From positions 39,457,954-39,521,953 of the forward strand of contig NC_134900.1 in the NCBI RefSeq assembly GCF_041734735.1: a DNA stretch of 64,000 bases, written 5' to 3'. This DNA is from Babylonia areolata. Taxonomy: Eukaryota; Mollusca; Gastropoda; Neogastropoda; Buccinidae. This document shows, one piece after another, positions 34,654 to 49,600 of this stretch. The notes under the pieces were generated by a model. The model did no database searches and was not told the DNA's origin. It saw nothing but the letters and a program-made list of their open reading frames with translations. The translations under genes were made by a program, and so were the position numbers. The stretch's first letter is position 1. Each line of letters opens with the position of its first letter.

Positions 34654-37600
34654 CTGGAAACGAACACTCCTGTGTCATCACATCATCACCATACTGCTTG
34701 CTCTGAAAAAGAACAGTACCTGTCATCACATCATCACCATACTGCTTGCTCTGAAAAAGAACAGTACCTGTCACCACATCATCACCATACTGCTTGCTCT
34801 GAAAAAGAACAGTACCTGTCACCACATCATCACCATACTGCTTGCTCTGAAAAAGAACAGTACCTGTCACCACATCATCACCATACTGCTTGCTCTGAAA
34901 AAGAACAGTACCTGTCATCACATCATCACCATACTGCTTGCTCTGAAAAAGAACAGTACCTGTCACCACATCATCACCATACTGCTTGCTCTGAAAAAGA
35001 ACAGTACCTGTCATCACATCATCACCATACTGCTTGCTCTGAAAAAGAACAGTACCTGTCATCACATCATCACCATACTGCTTGCTCTGAAAAAGAACAG
35101 TACCTGTCATCACATCATCACCATACTGCTTGCTCTGAAAAAGAACAGTACCTGTCACCACATCATCACCATACTGCTTGCTCTGAAAAAGAACAGTACC
35201 TGTCATCACATCATCACCATACTGCTTGCTCTGAAAAAGAACAGTACCTGTCATCACATCATCACCATACTGCTTGCTCTGAAAAAGAACACTCTGTCAT
35301 CACATCAATGGCCATGTTGTTCACTCTGAAAAAGAAAACTGTCATCACATCAATGGCCATGTTGTTCACTCTGAAAAAGAACACTACCTGTCATCACATC
35401 AATGGCCATGTTGTTCACTCTGAAAAAGAACACTGTCATCACATCAATGGCCATGTTGTCCACTCTGAAAAAGAACACTGTCTGTCATCACATCAATGGC
35501 CATGTTGTCCACTCTGGAAAAAGAACACTGTCATCACATCAATGGCCATGTTGTCCACTCTGAAAAAGAACACTACCTGTCATCACATCAATGGCCATGT
35601 TGTCCACTCTGAAAAAGAACACTGTCTGTCATCACATCAATGGCCATGTTGTCCACTCTGGAAAAAGAACACTGTCATCACATCAATGGCCATGTTGTCC
35701 ACTCTGAAAAAGAACACTACCTGTCATCACATCAATGGCCATGTTGTCCACTCTGAAAAAGAACACTACCTGTCATCACATCAATGGCCATGTTGTTCAC
35801 TCTGAAAAAGAACACTGTCACCACATCAATGGCCATGTTGTTCACTCTGAAAAAGAACACTGTCATCACATCAATGGCCATGTTGTCCACGCTGAATAAG
35901 AACACTGTCATCACATCAATGGCCATGTTGTTCACTCTGAAAAAGAACAGTCACCACATCAATGGCCATGTTGTCCACTCTGAAAAAGAACACTATCTGT
36001 CATCACATCAATGGCCATGTTGTTCACTCTGAAAAAGAACACTATCTGTCATCACATCAATGGCCATGTTGTCCACTCTGAAAAAGAATACTGTCATCAC
36101 ATCAATGGCCATGTTGTCCACTCTGAAAAAGAACACTACCTGTCATCACATCAATGGCCATGTTGTTCACTTTAAAAAAAAAAACACTGTCATCACATCA
36201 ATGGCCATGTTGTTCACTCTGAAAAAGAACACTACCTGTCATCACATCAATGGCCATGTTGTTCACTTTAAAAAAAGAACACTGTCATCACATCAATGGC
36301 CATGATGTTCACTCTGAAAAAGAACACTATCTGTCATCACATCAATGGCCATGCTGTCCACTCTGAAAAAGAACACTGTCATCTCATCAATGGCCATGTT
36401 GTCCACTCTGAAAAAGAACACTATCTGTCATCTCATCAATGGCCATGCTGTCCACTCTGGAAAAAGAACACTACCTGTCATCACATCAATGGCCATGTTG
36501 TTCACTTTTAAAAAAAAAAGAACACTGTCATCACATCAATGGCCATGTTGTTCACTCTGAAAAAGAACACTACCTGTCATCACATCAATGGCCATGTTGT
36601 CCACTCACAAAGTGAAAAATGCAATGTTCCCACAGCTGTGACCAAACAATATTCCAGACCGTGTCCAAACCTTTTCCTCACCAGAGTGAACATTTTCCCT
36701 GCCAAACAATGCCAAACTGAATCCAAATTTGTTCGCTACTCTGCTAATGAAAGAGGTAACCAGCTGACAATGTTCAAATTCAATCACTTTTTATTCTTTT
36801 GATTCTTTTTATTCTTTAACACCTTAACCCTTTGAGCCCCTGACCACCGCTTTACCGGTGGTAGAGAAAAATGACATAATGCCCAGCCACCGGTTGAGCG
36901 GTGTGTAAACACTTGTGTCATGTTTTGCTACTGGTTGATTTATATTGAAGAGCCAATCAGAAAAACCGTAACATTCTGACGTCAGCGAACGTAGTACCAA
37001 CATGGCCGCGCCTTTTCATTGTGTTTTGTGCATGTTCTTTGGATAAAAAAGATCGATTTCAATATAAGTCAACCAACAGCAAAACATGACAAGTGTTTAC
37101 GCACCGCTCAACCGGTGGCTAGGCATTGTTGTCATTTTTCTCTACCACCGGTAAAGCGGTGGTCAGGGCACTCTCTTTATATCTACCGTGACACATTAAA
37201 TACCAATTATTTGCAAATTTTGGCTCAGGAGCTCAGACAGAAGGGCTAAAATTGCTCAAGAACTCAGGGCTCAAAGGGTTAAAGCTGTGCTGAATGGTAC
37301 TAGTCAAAGGTTTTATTCAAAATACCAAAGTTACCTAGACCCAGAAAGTAAAAACATATTTTTCCATGACTGTGTATGAACCCTGCCTGTGTCAATCAGA
37401 TCATTCTTTACCAGCTGTTCCCAGCTCAGCCCCTAACCACAGACAAGCAATGTGGAAATAGTATGTCAACTGACAGGAGACAGATTCACAGAAACTGCAA
37501 CAACAGTGACTGTCAAACACACACCACAAACACACGTCAACATGTCGCCACACACGCACACACACACACACCACATACACACGTCAACATGTCGCCACAC

Positions 37601-40600
37601 GCACACCACATATACACATCAACATGTCGCGACACACACACACCACATACACACATCAACATGTCGCAACACGCACACACACATACCACAAACACACATC
37701 AACATGTAACAACACACACACACACACCACATACACACGTCAACATGTCGCCACACACACACCACATATACACATCAACATGTCGAGACACACACACCAC
37801 ATACACACATCAACATGTCGCAACACGCACACACCACATACACACGTTAACGTTGCCACACACACACAGAAACAGCACAGAGAAGAAGAAAGGCAGGTCC
37901 ATAGAGCATGGAGACAACAACTCACACGGCGGACATGTCGACGGTAAGGCCCCTGCCTTTGGAAGCTGCTGCCTTGTTGCCCCGCCCCCTACCCGGCTTC
38001 ACCGTCACCCGGGGTGGTCTCCGTGCCAACCGTGCCCCCCGCATCGCGCCTCGCATCCCGTACATGCCTCGCATGGGGGGCTGTGGGCAACACACATTCC
38101 TCTTCACTGCTTCTTTGTTTGGTTTGTTCTCCTTCTCCTCACTGCTTTCATGTTAGGGTTGTTTGTTCCTTTCTCTCTTCACAACTCACATGTTTGTTCC
38201 TTTCTCTCTTCACTACTTATGTTTGTTCTCTTCTCTCTTCACTACTTACATGTTTGTTCCTTTCTCTCTTCACTACTCACATGTTTGTTCCTTTCTCTCT
38301 TCACTACTCACATGTTTGTTCCTTTCTCTCTTCACTACTTACATGTTTGTTCCTTTCTCTCTTCACTACTTACATGTTTGTTCCTTTCTCTCTTCACTAC
38401 TTACATGTTTGTTCCTTTCTCTCTTCACTACTCACATGTTTGTTCCTTTCTCTCTTCACAACTCACAGGTTTGTTCCTTTCTCTCTTCACAACTCACATG
38501 TTTGTTCCTTTCTCTCTTCACTACTCACATGTTTGTTCCTTTCTCTCTTCACTACTACGTTTGTTCCTTTCTCTCTTCACTACTCACATGTTTGTTCCTT
38601 TCTCTCTTCACTACTTATGTTTGTTCCTTTCTCTCTTCACTACTACGTTTGTTCCTTTCTCTCTTCACTACTCACATGTTTGTTCCTTTCTCTCTTCACT
38701 ACTACGTTTGTTCCTTTCTCTCTTCACTACTAGTACTATGTTCTCTTCACTACTATGTTTGTTCCTTTCTCTCTTCACTACTTACATGTTTGTTCCTTTC
38801 TCTCTTCACTACTTATGTTTGTTCCTTTCTCTCTTCACTACTATGTTTGTTCCTTTCTCTCTTCACTACTTACATGTTTGTTCTCTTCTCTCTTCACTAC
38901 TTACATGTATGTTTGTTCCTTTCTCTCTTCACTACTTATGTTTGTTCTCTTCTCTCTTCACTACTTACATGTATGTTTGTTCCTTTCTCTCTTCACTACT
39001 TATGTTTGTTCTCTTCTCTCTTCACTACTTACATGTATGTTTGTTCCTTTCTCTCTTCACTACTTACATGTTTGTTCCTTTCTCTCTTCACTACTTATGT
39101 TTGTTCTCTTCTCTCTTCACTACTTACATGTATGTTTGTTCCTTTCTCTCTTCACTACTTACATGTTTGTTCCTTTCTCTCTTCACTACTCACATGTTTG
39201 TTCCTTTCTCTCTTCACTACTCACATGTTTGTTCCTTTCTCTCTTCACTACTATGTTTGTTCCTTTCTCTCTTCACAACTTACATGTTTGTTCCTTTCTC
39301 TCTTCACTACTCACATGTTTGTTCCTTTCTCTCTTCACTACTATGTTTGTTCCTTTCTCTCTTCACTACTTACATGTTTGTTACTTTCTCTCTTCACTAC
39401 TTACATGTTTGTTCCTTTCTCTCTTCACTACTATGTTTGTTCCTTTCTCTCTTCACTACTTACATGTTTGTTCTCCTCTCTTCACTACTTACATGTTTGT
39501 TCCTTTCTCTCTTCACTACTTACATGTTTGTTCTCCTCTCTTCACTACTTACATGTTTGTTCTCTTCTCTCTTCACTACTTACATGTTTGTTCTCTACTT
39601 ACATGTTTGTTCTCTTCTCTCTTCACAACTTCTAACATGTTTGTTCTCTTCTCTCTTCACTACTTACATGTTTGTTCTCTTCTCGCTTCACTACTTACAT
39701 GTTTGTTCTCTTCTCTCTTCACTACTTACATGTTTGTTCTCTTCTCTCTTCACTACTTACAACATGTTTGTTCTCTTCTCTCTTCACTACTTACATGTTT
39801 GTTCCTTTCTCTCTTCACTACTTACAACATGTTTGTTCTCTTCTCTCTTCACTACATACGTGTTTGTTCTCTCTCTTCACTACTTACATGTTTGTTCTCT
39901 CTCTTCAGATTACGTTACATCTCGCTCATCACTGCTTAACAGGTTTTACCTTGAATCACTACCTAACAACAGGTTTTACCTTGAATCACTACCTAACAAC
40001 AGGTTTTACCTTGAATCACTACCTAACAGGTTTTTACTTTTAATCACTGCCTAATTTACCTTGAATCACTGCCTAACAACAGGTTTTACCTTGAATCACT
40101 ACCTAACAACAGGTTTTACTTTGAATCACTACCCAACAACAGGTTTTACCTTGAATCACTACCTAACAACAGGTTTTACCTTGAATCACTACCTAACAAC
40201 AGGTTTTACATTGAATCACTACCTAACAACAGGTTTTACCTTGAATCACTACCTAACAACAGGTTTTACCTTGAATCACTACCTAACAACAGGTATTACC
40301 TTGAATCACTACCTAACAACAGGTTTTACCTTGTATCACTACCTAACAACAGGTTTTTACTTTGAATCACTACCCAACAACAGGTTTTACCTTGAATCAC
40401 TACCTAACAACAGGTTTTACCTTGAATCACTACTTAACAACAGGTTTTTACCTTGAATCACTACCTAACCACATATTTTGTTATATGTCTCATGATTACT
40501 TCACAGAGTTTATCTTTGATCACTACTCAATAAATTCTATCTCAAGTCACAACTTAATACCAGATTTGATCTCTGGTCACTAATTTCATTTATATCCAGT

Positions 40601-43600
40601 CACTGCTTAACCACAGATTTTGAAATCTCTCTCCTTACAACTGAACAAAAGAATTGATCTCTCATCTATATGAGATCATTTATTAGCTCGTCACAGCTTA
40701 AAAACATATTTTCTCTCTCATCACACACACAAACACCCATTCACTCTCTCTATAAAATCACACAATATGAATGGATGGAAAACTAAACTACACATCACAC
40801 ACACACACACACGACACACACACACTGTGTATCAGTTAGACAAGACACAGCAAAGCTTCTTCCAGTGTAGAAGACAGGACTCACACACACACACACACAC
40901 ACTGTATCAGAAAGACAAGACGATAAAAGCAGACAATGAGACACTCACAGCAAAGCCTCGTCCAGTGTAGTAGACAGGATTGTTGCGGGGTGGACCCATG
41001 ACTGGACTGGCTCCCATGATCCCTCTGCAACACACACACAACACAGTCATCACACACACAACACAGTCAACACACACACAACACAGTCAGCACACACACA
41101 ACACAGTCAGCACACACACACACAACACAGTCAGCACACACACACACAACACAGTCAGCACACACACAACACAGTCAACACACACACACACAACACAGTC
41201 AACACACACACACAACACCGTCAACACACACACACAACACAGTCAACACACACACACAACACAGTCATCACACACACAACACAGTCAACACACACACACA
41301 CAACACAGTCAACACACACACACAACACCGTCAACACACACACACAACACAGTCAACACACACACACAACACAGTCATCACACACACAACACAGTCAACA
41401 CACACACACACAACACAGTCAACACACACACAACACAGTCAGCACACACACAGCACAGTCAACACACACACAACACAGTCAGCACACACACAACACAGTC
41501 AACACACACACAACACAGTCAACACACACACACCACAGCCAACACACACACAACACAGTCAACACACACACAACACAGTCATCACACACACACAACACCA
41601 TCAACACACACACACAACACAGTCATCACACACACACAACACAGTCAACACACACACACACAACACAGTCAACACACACACACAACACAGTCATCACACA
41701 CACACAACACAGTCAACACACACACACACAACACCATCAACACACACACACAACACAGTCATCACACACACACAACACAGTCAGCACACACACAACACAG
41801 TCAACACACACACAACACAGTCAACACACACACACACAACACAGTGAGCATACACACACAACACAGTCAACACACACACACAACACAGTCAACACACACA
41901 CACACAACACAGTGAGCATACACACACAACACAGTCAACACACACACACACAACACAGTCAACACACACACACAACACAGTCAACACACACACACACACA
42001 ACACAGTCAACAGACACACACACAACACAGTGAGCATACACACACAACACAGTCAACACACACACACAACACAGTCAACACACACACAACACAGTCAGCA
42101 CACACACAACACAGTCAACACACACACACAACACAGTCAACACACACACACAACACAGTCAACACACACACACAACACACACACAACACAGTCAACACAC
42201 ACACACACACAACACAGTCAACACACACACACAACACAGTCAACACACACACACAACACAGTCAACACACACACACACACAACACAGTCAACACACACAC
42301 ACACAACAGTCAACACACACACAACACAGTCAACACACACACAACACAGTCAAAACACACACACAACACAGTCATCACACACACAACACAGTCAACACAC
42401 ACACACACAACACAGTCAACACACACACACAACACAGTCAACACACACACACAACACAGTCATCACACACACAACACAGTCAACACACACACACACAACA
42501 CAGTCAACACACACACAACACAGTCAGCACACACACAGCACAGTCAACACACACACAACACAGTCAGCACACACACAACACAGTCAACACACACACAACA
42601 CAGTCACAACACAGTCAGCACACACACAACACAGTCAACACACACACAACACAGTCAACACACACACACCACAGCCAACACACACACAACACAGTCAACA
42701 CACACACAACACAGTCATCACACACACACAACACCATCAACACACACACACAACACAGTCATCACACACACACAACACAGTCAACACACACACACACAAC
42801 ACAGTCAACACACACACACAACACAGTCATCACACACACACAACACAGTCAACACACACACACAACACAGTCATCACACACACACAACACCATCAACACA
42901 CACACACAACACAGTCATCACACACACACAACACAGTCAACACACACACACAACACAGTCATCACACACACACAACACCATCAACACACACACACAACAC
43001 AGTCATCACACACACACAACACAGTCAGCACACACACAACACAGTCAACACACACACAACACAGTCAACACACACACAACACAGTCAACACACACACACA
43101 CAACACAGTGAGCATACACACACAACACAGTCAACACACACACACAACACAGTCAACACACACACACACAACACAGTGAGCATACACACACAACACAGTC
43201 AACACACACACACACACAACACAGTCAACAGACACACACACAACACAGTGAGCATACACACACAACACAGTCAACACACACACACACAACACAGTCAACA
43301 CACACACAACACAGTCAGCACACACACAACACAGTCAACACACACACACAACACAGTCAACACACACACACAACACAGTCAACACACACACACAACACAC
43401 ACACAACACAGTCAACACACACACACACACAACACAGTCAACACACACACACAACACAGTCAACACACACACACACACAACACAGTCAACACACACACAC
43501 ACAACAGTCAACACACACACAACACAGTCAACACACACACAACACAGTCAACACACACACACAACACAGTCAACACACACACAACACAGTCAACAGTCAA

Positions 43601-46600
43601 CACACACACACACAACACAGTCAACACACACACACACAACACAGTCAACACACACACACACACACAAAACAGTCAACACACACACACAAACACACACACA
43701 CACAACACAGTCAACACACACACACACAACACAGTCAACACACACACACACAACACAGTCAACACACACACACACAACACAGTCAACACACACACACACA
43801 ACACAGTCAACACACACACACAAACACACACGCACACAAACACACACAATCACTGGATTACAATGGCAGGACAATGGAGTGTGGGGAAGGGTAGGCAATA
43901 ACTTTTAACCCCTCTTTCTTTTTCATCAGTTTTTATGTTCTTCCTAAGTGAGCACTGCCAGGTATGCTTCAGTTTCTCATGAACGATGCCATGACTTTTG
44001 ATACCAATTTTTTTTTATGGATCCGGTTTCCCTATCAGTACCGACTAAAATGTACAGACCATAAAAGTCACTTTGAAGGCAGAAATAAACATGAAAGAGA
44101 AAAAGGGCTCTGCTGCACTATAGCAGCACGCTCTTCCTGGGGAAAGCAGCCTGAAATTCACAGTGAAATCTGTTGTGACAAAAAGAGTAATACAATATTC
44201 GCCCTTTCAATCATGTGCCTTCTGCTTATCTTTCCCGTCACTATATTTCAATGTAATATGTACTTACTTATTCATTTTGTCTTATTACTTCATTTTTATG
44301 TTAATTTCATACAGAAACCACGGGTAGGCTCTAAAGGCCTAATAAACACATTAGGTATGTGTAGTGAAATAGGTATATGTCAGGCAGTGCTGCTGCTTTC
44401 CATCAGGTATATGTGCTGCTTTCCATCAGGTATATGTCAGGCAGTGCTGGTGCTTTCCATCAGGTATATGTCAGGCAGTACTGCTGCTTTCCATCAGGTA
44501 TATGTCAGGCAGTACTGGTGCTTTCCATCAGGTATATGTGCTGCTTTCCATCAGGTATATGTCAGGCAGTACTGCTGCTTTCCATCAGGTATATGTCAGG
44601 CAGTACTGCTGCTTTCCATCAGGTATATGTCAGGCAGTACTGCTGCTTTCCATCAGGTATATGTCAGGCAGTACTGCTGCTTTCCATCAGGTATATGTCA
44701 GGCAGTACTGGTGCTTTCCATCAGGTATATGTGCTGCTTTCCATCAGGTATATGTCAGGCAGTACTGCTGCTTTCCATCTTTTTTATACTCTTTTTATCT
44801 ATCTATCAGACCTGTTCTATAGTAATTCACTGCACCCACCGTCTGTCCCAGGGCAATGAACACACACACACACACACACACTCACACACACACACACCCC
44901 TGTCCTATAGCAGTGAACACACACACACACACACACACCTGTCCTATAGCAGTGAACACACACACACACACAAACCATTTATTGTCAGATTAACTTTCTG
45001 GTGTACTAACACACAAACACACACCACCTGTCCTATAGCAGTGAAAACACACACACAAACACACACACACCTGTCCTATAGCAATGAACACACACACACA
45101 CAAACACACACACCTGTCCTATAGCAGTGAACACATGCGCGCACACACACACACACACCCCTGTCCTACAGCAGTCAACACACACACACACACCCCCCTG
45201 TCCTACAGCAGTCAACACACACACACACACACACCCCTGTCCTACAGCAGTCAACACACACACACACCCCTGTCCTACAGCAGTCAACACACACACACAC
45301 CCCTGTCCTACAGCAGTCAACACACACACACACCCCCCCCCTGTGCTACAGCAGTCTACACACACCTGCCGCGGGGTGAGGGTCCCTCCCGGCCCCTCCA
45401 GCTGCCCACCACAGTGCCCGCGACCTCCAGGTGACCTCCGCGGTTGTCAAGGGGACAGCTGCCTGCACACCCAATACACCACCACTGTCACTGTCAGAAA
45501 ACTGACAGACAATGAATGTCAGAAATGTACCACAGCAGGGTTACTACACAGCGTGCATGTGTTGTGCCCCTGTGTGTGTGTGTGTGTTCTTGTGTGCTTT
45601 GTGTTGGAATGGCATGGTATTATAACATGCTCAGATGTGTGCTTTGTGTTGGAATGGCATGGTATTGTAACACGCTCAGATGTGTGCTTTGTGTTGGAAT
45701 GGCATGGTATTGTAACACGCTCAGATGTGTGCTTTGTGTTGGAATGGCATGGTATTGTAACATGCTCAGATGTGTGCTTTGTGTTGGAATGGCATGGTAT
45801 TGTAACACGCTCAGATGTGTGCTTTGTGTTGGAATGGCATGGTATTGTAACACGCTCAGATGTGTGCTTTGTGTTGGAATGGCATGGTATTGTAACATGC
45901 TCAGATGTGTGCTTTGTGTTGGAATGGCATGGTATTGTAACATGCTCAGATGTGCTTTGTGTTGGAATGGCATGGTATTGTAACATGCTCAGATGTGTGC
46001 TTTGTGTTGGAATGGCATGGTATTGTAACATGCTCAGATGTGTGCTTTGTGTTGGAATGGCATGGTATTGTAACACGCTCAGATGTGTGCTTTGTGTTGG
46101 AATGGCATGGTATTGTAACACGCTCAGATGTGTGCTTTGTGTTGGAATGGCATGGTATTGTAACACGCTCAGATGTGTGCTTTGTGTTGGAATGGCATGG
46201 TATTGTAACACGCTCAGATGTGTGCTTTGTGTTGGAATGGCATGGTATTGTAACACGCTCAGATGTGTGCTTTGTGTTGGAATGGCATGGTATTGTAACA
46301 CGCTCAGATGTGTGCTTTGTGTTGGAATGGCATGGTATTGTAACACGCTCAGATGTGTGCTTTGTGTTGGAATGGCATGGTATTGTAACACGCTCAGATG
46401 TGTGCTTTGTGTTGGAATGGCATGGTATTGTAACACGCTCAGATGTGTGCTTTGTGTTGGAATGGCATGGTATTGTAACATGCTCAGAGGGGTTGGAAAG
46501 TGTTGAATAATTTATACTATGAAAGATGACGACATGGTTACTTTTACTGTAATGCTATTACCATTATATATCTCTATATATAATTCTACTTATATGTTTT

Positions 46601-49600
46601 TATTTTCCCCCAAGGCCTGACTAAGCAGGTTGGTTTTCGCTGCCTGTCAGGCATCTGCTTAGCAGATGTGGTGTAGCATGTATAGATTTGTCTGAAGGCA
46701 GTGACGCGTCCTTGACTAAGGCAAGTGAACTGAACAATGATCAGTGTAATGGCGATGACTCACCCAGAATGCCCCGGCCCCTTGCAGCGGCTCTGGGTCC
46801 CCCGGGGAGCAGAGCAGGCCCCATGGGTCCGTCCCCACGCCCGTCCCGGTACATGGGTCCGGGTCCTGGGGGGCCGTAGGGACCCGCCCTGTAGGGGTCG
46901 TGGTAGGGGAAGGGGAAGGGCAGGGGGGGGTGAGCAAAGTCCACATGAAGGTTCTCCAGCACAGCCTGTCTCAGTCGCTCCAGTCGCATCACCTGCTCCA
47001 TCTGGGGACAGTCAGAAACACACACTGTGTACTGTGTTGTGTCATGTCGTGTCGTATCATACTGTAATGTATTGTACTGGAATGTATTGAATTGTCTCAG
47101 TCACTCCAGCCTCATCACCTGCTCCATCTAGGGGACAGCCACAGACATCATGTATTGTGTCATGACCGTGTCGTGTCGTGTTGTGTCATATGGTATTGTA
47201 TAGTATTGTATTGTCTCAGTTGCTCAAGCCAAAATACAGAGCAACACTGACACACTACACAATGCAAACACATGAATACACCAACCCCTGTACTACTATG
47301 TCTCCAGTATAATACAACTTGATGCAACTGAATACAATGAACACAATACAAAAGATGTGAAAGCATCAACATCTGTACCACACACTGCAACATAAAAGAT
47401 ATGATGACATCAACACTGTGCTACACACAACACAAAAGATATAAAGACATCAACACTGCACTACACACAACACAAAAGATATAAAGACATCAACACTGCA
47501 CTACACACAACACAAAAGATATAAAGACATCAACACTGCACTACACACAACACAAAAGATATAAAGACATCAACACTGTGCTACACACAACACAAAAGAT
47601 ATAAAGACATCAACACTGCACTACACACAACACAAAAAAACATGAAGACATCAACACTGCACTACACACAACAACACAAAAGACATAATGACAACACTGC
47701 ACTACACACAACACAAAAGACATGAAGACATCAACACTGTACTACACACAACACAAAAAAACATGAAGACATCAACACTGCACTACACACAACAACACAA
47801 AAGACATAATGACAACATTGCACTACACACAACACAAAAGACATGAAGACATCAACACTGTACTACACACAACACAAAAGACATGAAGACATCAACACTG
47901 TACTACACACAACACAAAAGACATGAAGACATCAACACTGTACTACACACAACACGAAATACATGATGACAACACTGCACTACACACAACACAAAAGACA
48001 TGAAGACATCAACACTACACTACACACAATACAAGACATAAACACCTGCACTTCATACATTACAAAAGAACTGAAAACATCCACACCTGCACTGTATTAT
48101 ATCCACACCTGCACTATATTACAAAAAACATGATGACATCCACACCTGCACTATAATACAACAGACATGATGACATCCACATCTGCACTATATTATCATC
48201 CACACCTGCACTATATTACAAAAGACATGATGACATCCACACCTGCACTATATTACCATCCACACCTGCACTATATTACAAAAGACATAATGACATCCAC
48301 ACCTGCACTACATTACATCCACACCTGCACTATATTACAAAAGACACAATGACATCCAAACCTGCACTATATTACAAAAGACATAATGACATCCACACCT
48401 GCACTATATTACATCCACACCTGCACTATAATACAACAGACATGGTGACATCCACACCTGCACTATAATACAACAGACATGATGACATCCACACCTGCAC
48501 TATAATACAACAGACAAGATGATATCCACACCTGCACTATAATACAACAGACATGATGACATCAACACACGCACTGCCATGTCAACACCACACCACAACA
48601 GAACAGACAAGCCATATAGACGTGCCTCCATGCAGCCCAGTGCCTCACCTGTCCGTCACACAGGTCCACCAGACTGATGTTGCTGTTGGCTCTCAGCAGT
48701 TTGTGGTGGAACAGCTTGCCGTCAAAGAACAGCCAGGGGCTGCACACAGAGCCCGGCACCGGGGCCCCGCACACGTCGTTGGCCAGCAGGGCCGTCTCCA
48801 CGCCTGACATGAACAGCGACGCCAGCTGTACTCCTCGTCCCATGATGGTCGGCAACTGGGTCACACACAGCGCCAGTCTCATGTCAAACAGGATTCTACC
48901 CCCATCATTGAAAACTTTTTTTTTTTTTAACAGCCCTGCTTCTAAGCACTGTGTGTCAAAGTCTGTTTCATTAAAATGGTGTAAATGTTCCTGCAAGCAA
49001 AGGGAGTTAACTTTTACACTATTTCTAGTTGTGTTCCTGTATTTCAATTTTTGGGGGAAATCCTCTCAATTTCAGCAAATTTTCTTCATTTTTCTGCATC
49101 AGTATGGCAAGGGAATCTACCCAGGCTGTCAACCCCCAAGGGATAAATGGGTTAAAACATGGCCAGTAACTTTGAATCAATGCATCAGGTAGTAATTAAA
49201 CAAACACCAACAGAAGATGGGGAACACCTGTACACACCCACCTAGAGGTCCTTTTAGAACTAAAACACCAACAGAACATGGGGAACACCTGTACACACCC
49301 ACCTTGAGGTCCTTTAGGAACTAAAACACCAACAGAAGATGGGGAACACCTGTACACACCCACCTTGAGGTCCTTTTAGAACTAAAACACCAACAGAACA
49401 TGGGGAACACCTGTACACACCCACCTAGAGGTCCTTTTGGAACTAAAACACCAACAGAACATGGGGAACACCTGTACACACCCACCTTGAGGTCCTTTTG
49501 GAACTAAAACACCAACAGAACATGGGGAACACCTGTACACACCCACCTAGAGGTCCTTTTAGAACTAAAACACCAACAGAAGATGGGGAACACCTGTACA

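Noticed and set aside
37376-40054. 892-codon open frame over 37.4-40.1 kb, with parallel frames on the same strand
   Set aside because: It spans two different minisatellites, the FAM120 exon on the other strand and CA repeats. The residues (FVPFSLHYLHVC repeats) follow the repeat period. No independent codon or domain signal.
40980-43901. His/Thr-rich open frames of 311-623 codons (HTHNTVNT repeats)
   Set aside because: Translation of CACACA arrays; C/A-only sequence has few stops. Not a histidine-rich protein.
45127-46510. 459-, 320- and 186-codon frames over the 45-bp array
   Set aside because: 45-bp period keeps several frames open at once; the array lies in FAM120 intron 12.
48856-49047. 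Extending FAM120 exon 11 upstream through the open frame to 49047
   Set aside because: Adding LALCVTQ and earlier residues breaks the alignment to human LKIENLDPRGIQL; the AG at 48856-48857 gives the right phase.
48985-49156. Second TTAA element between 48985 and 49156
   Set aside because: Only one end (TTAACCCATTTATCCC) is visible; no matching inverted end was found nearby, so it is not called as an element.
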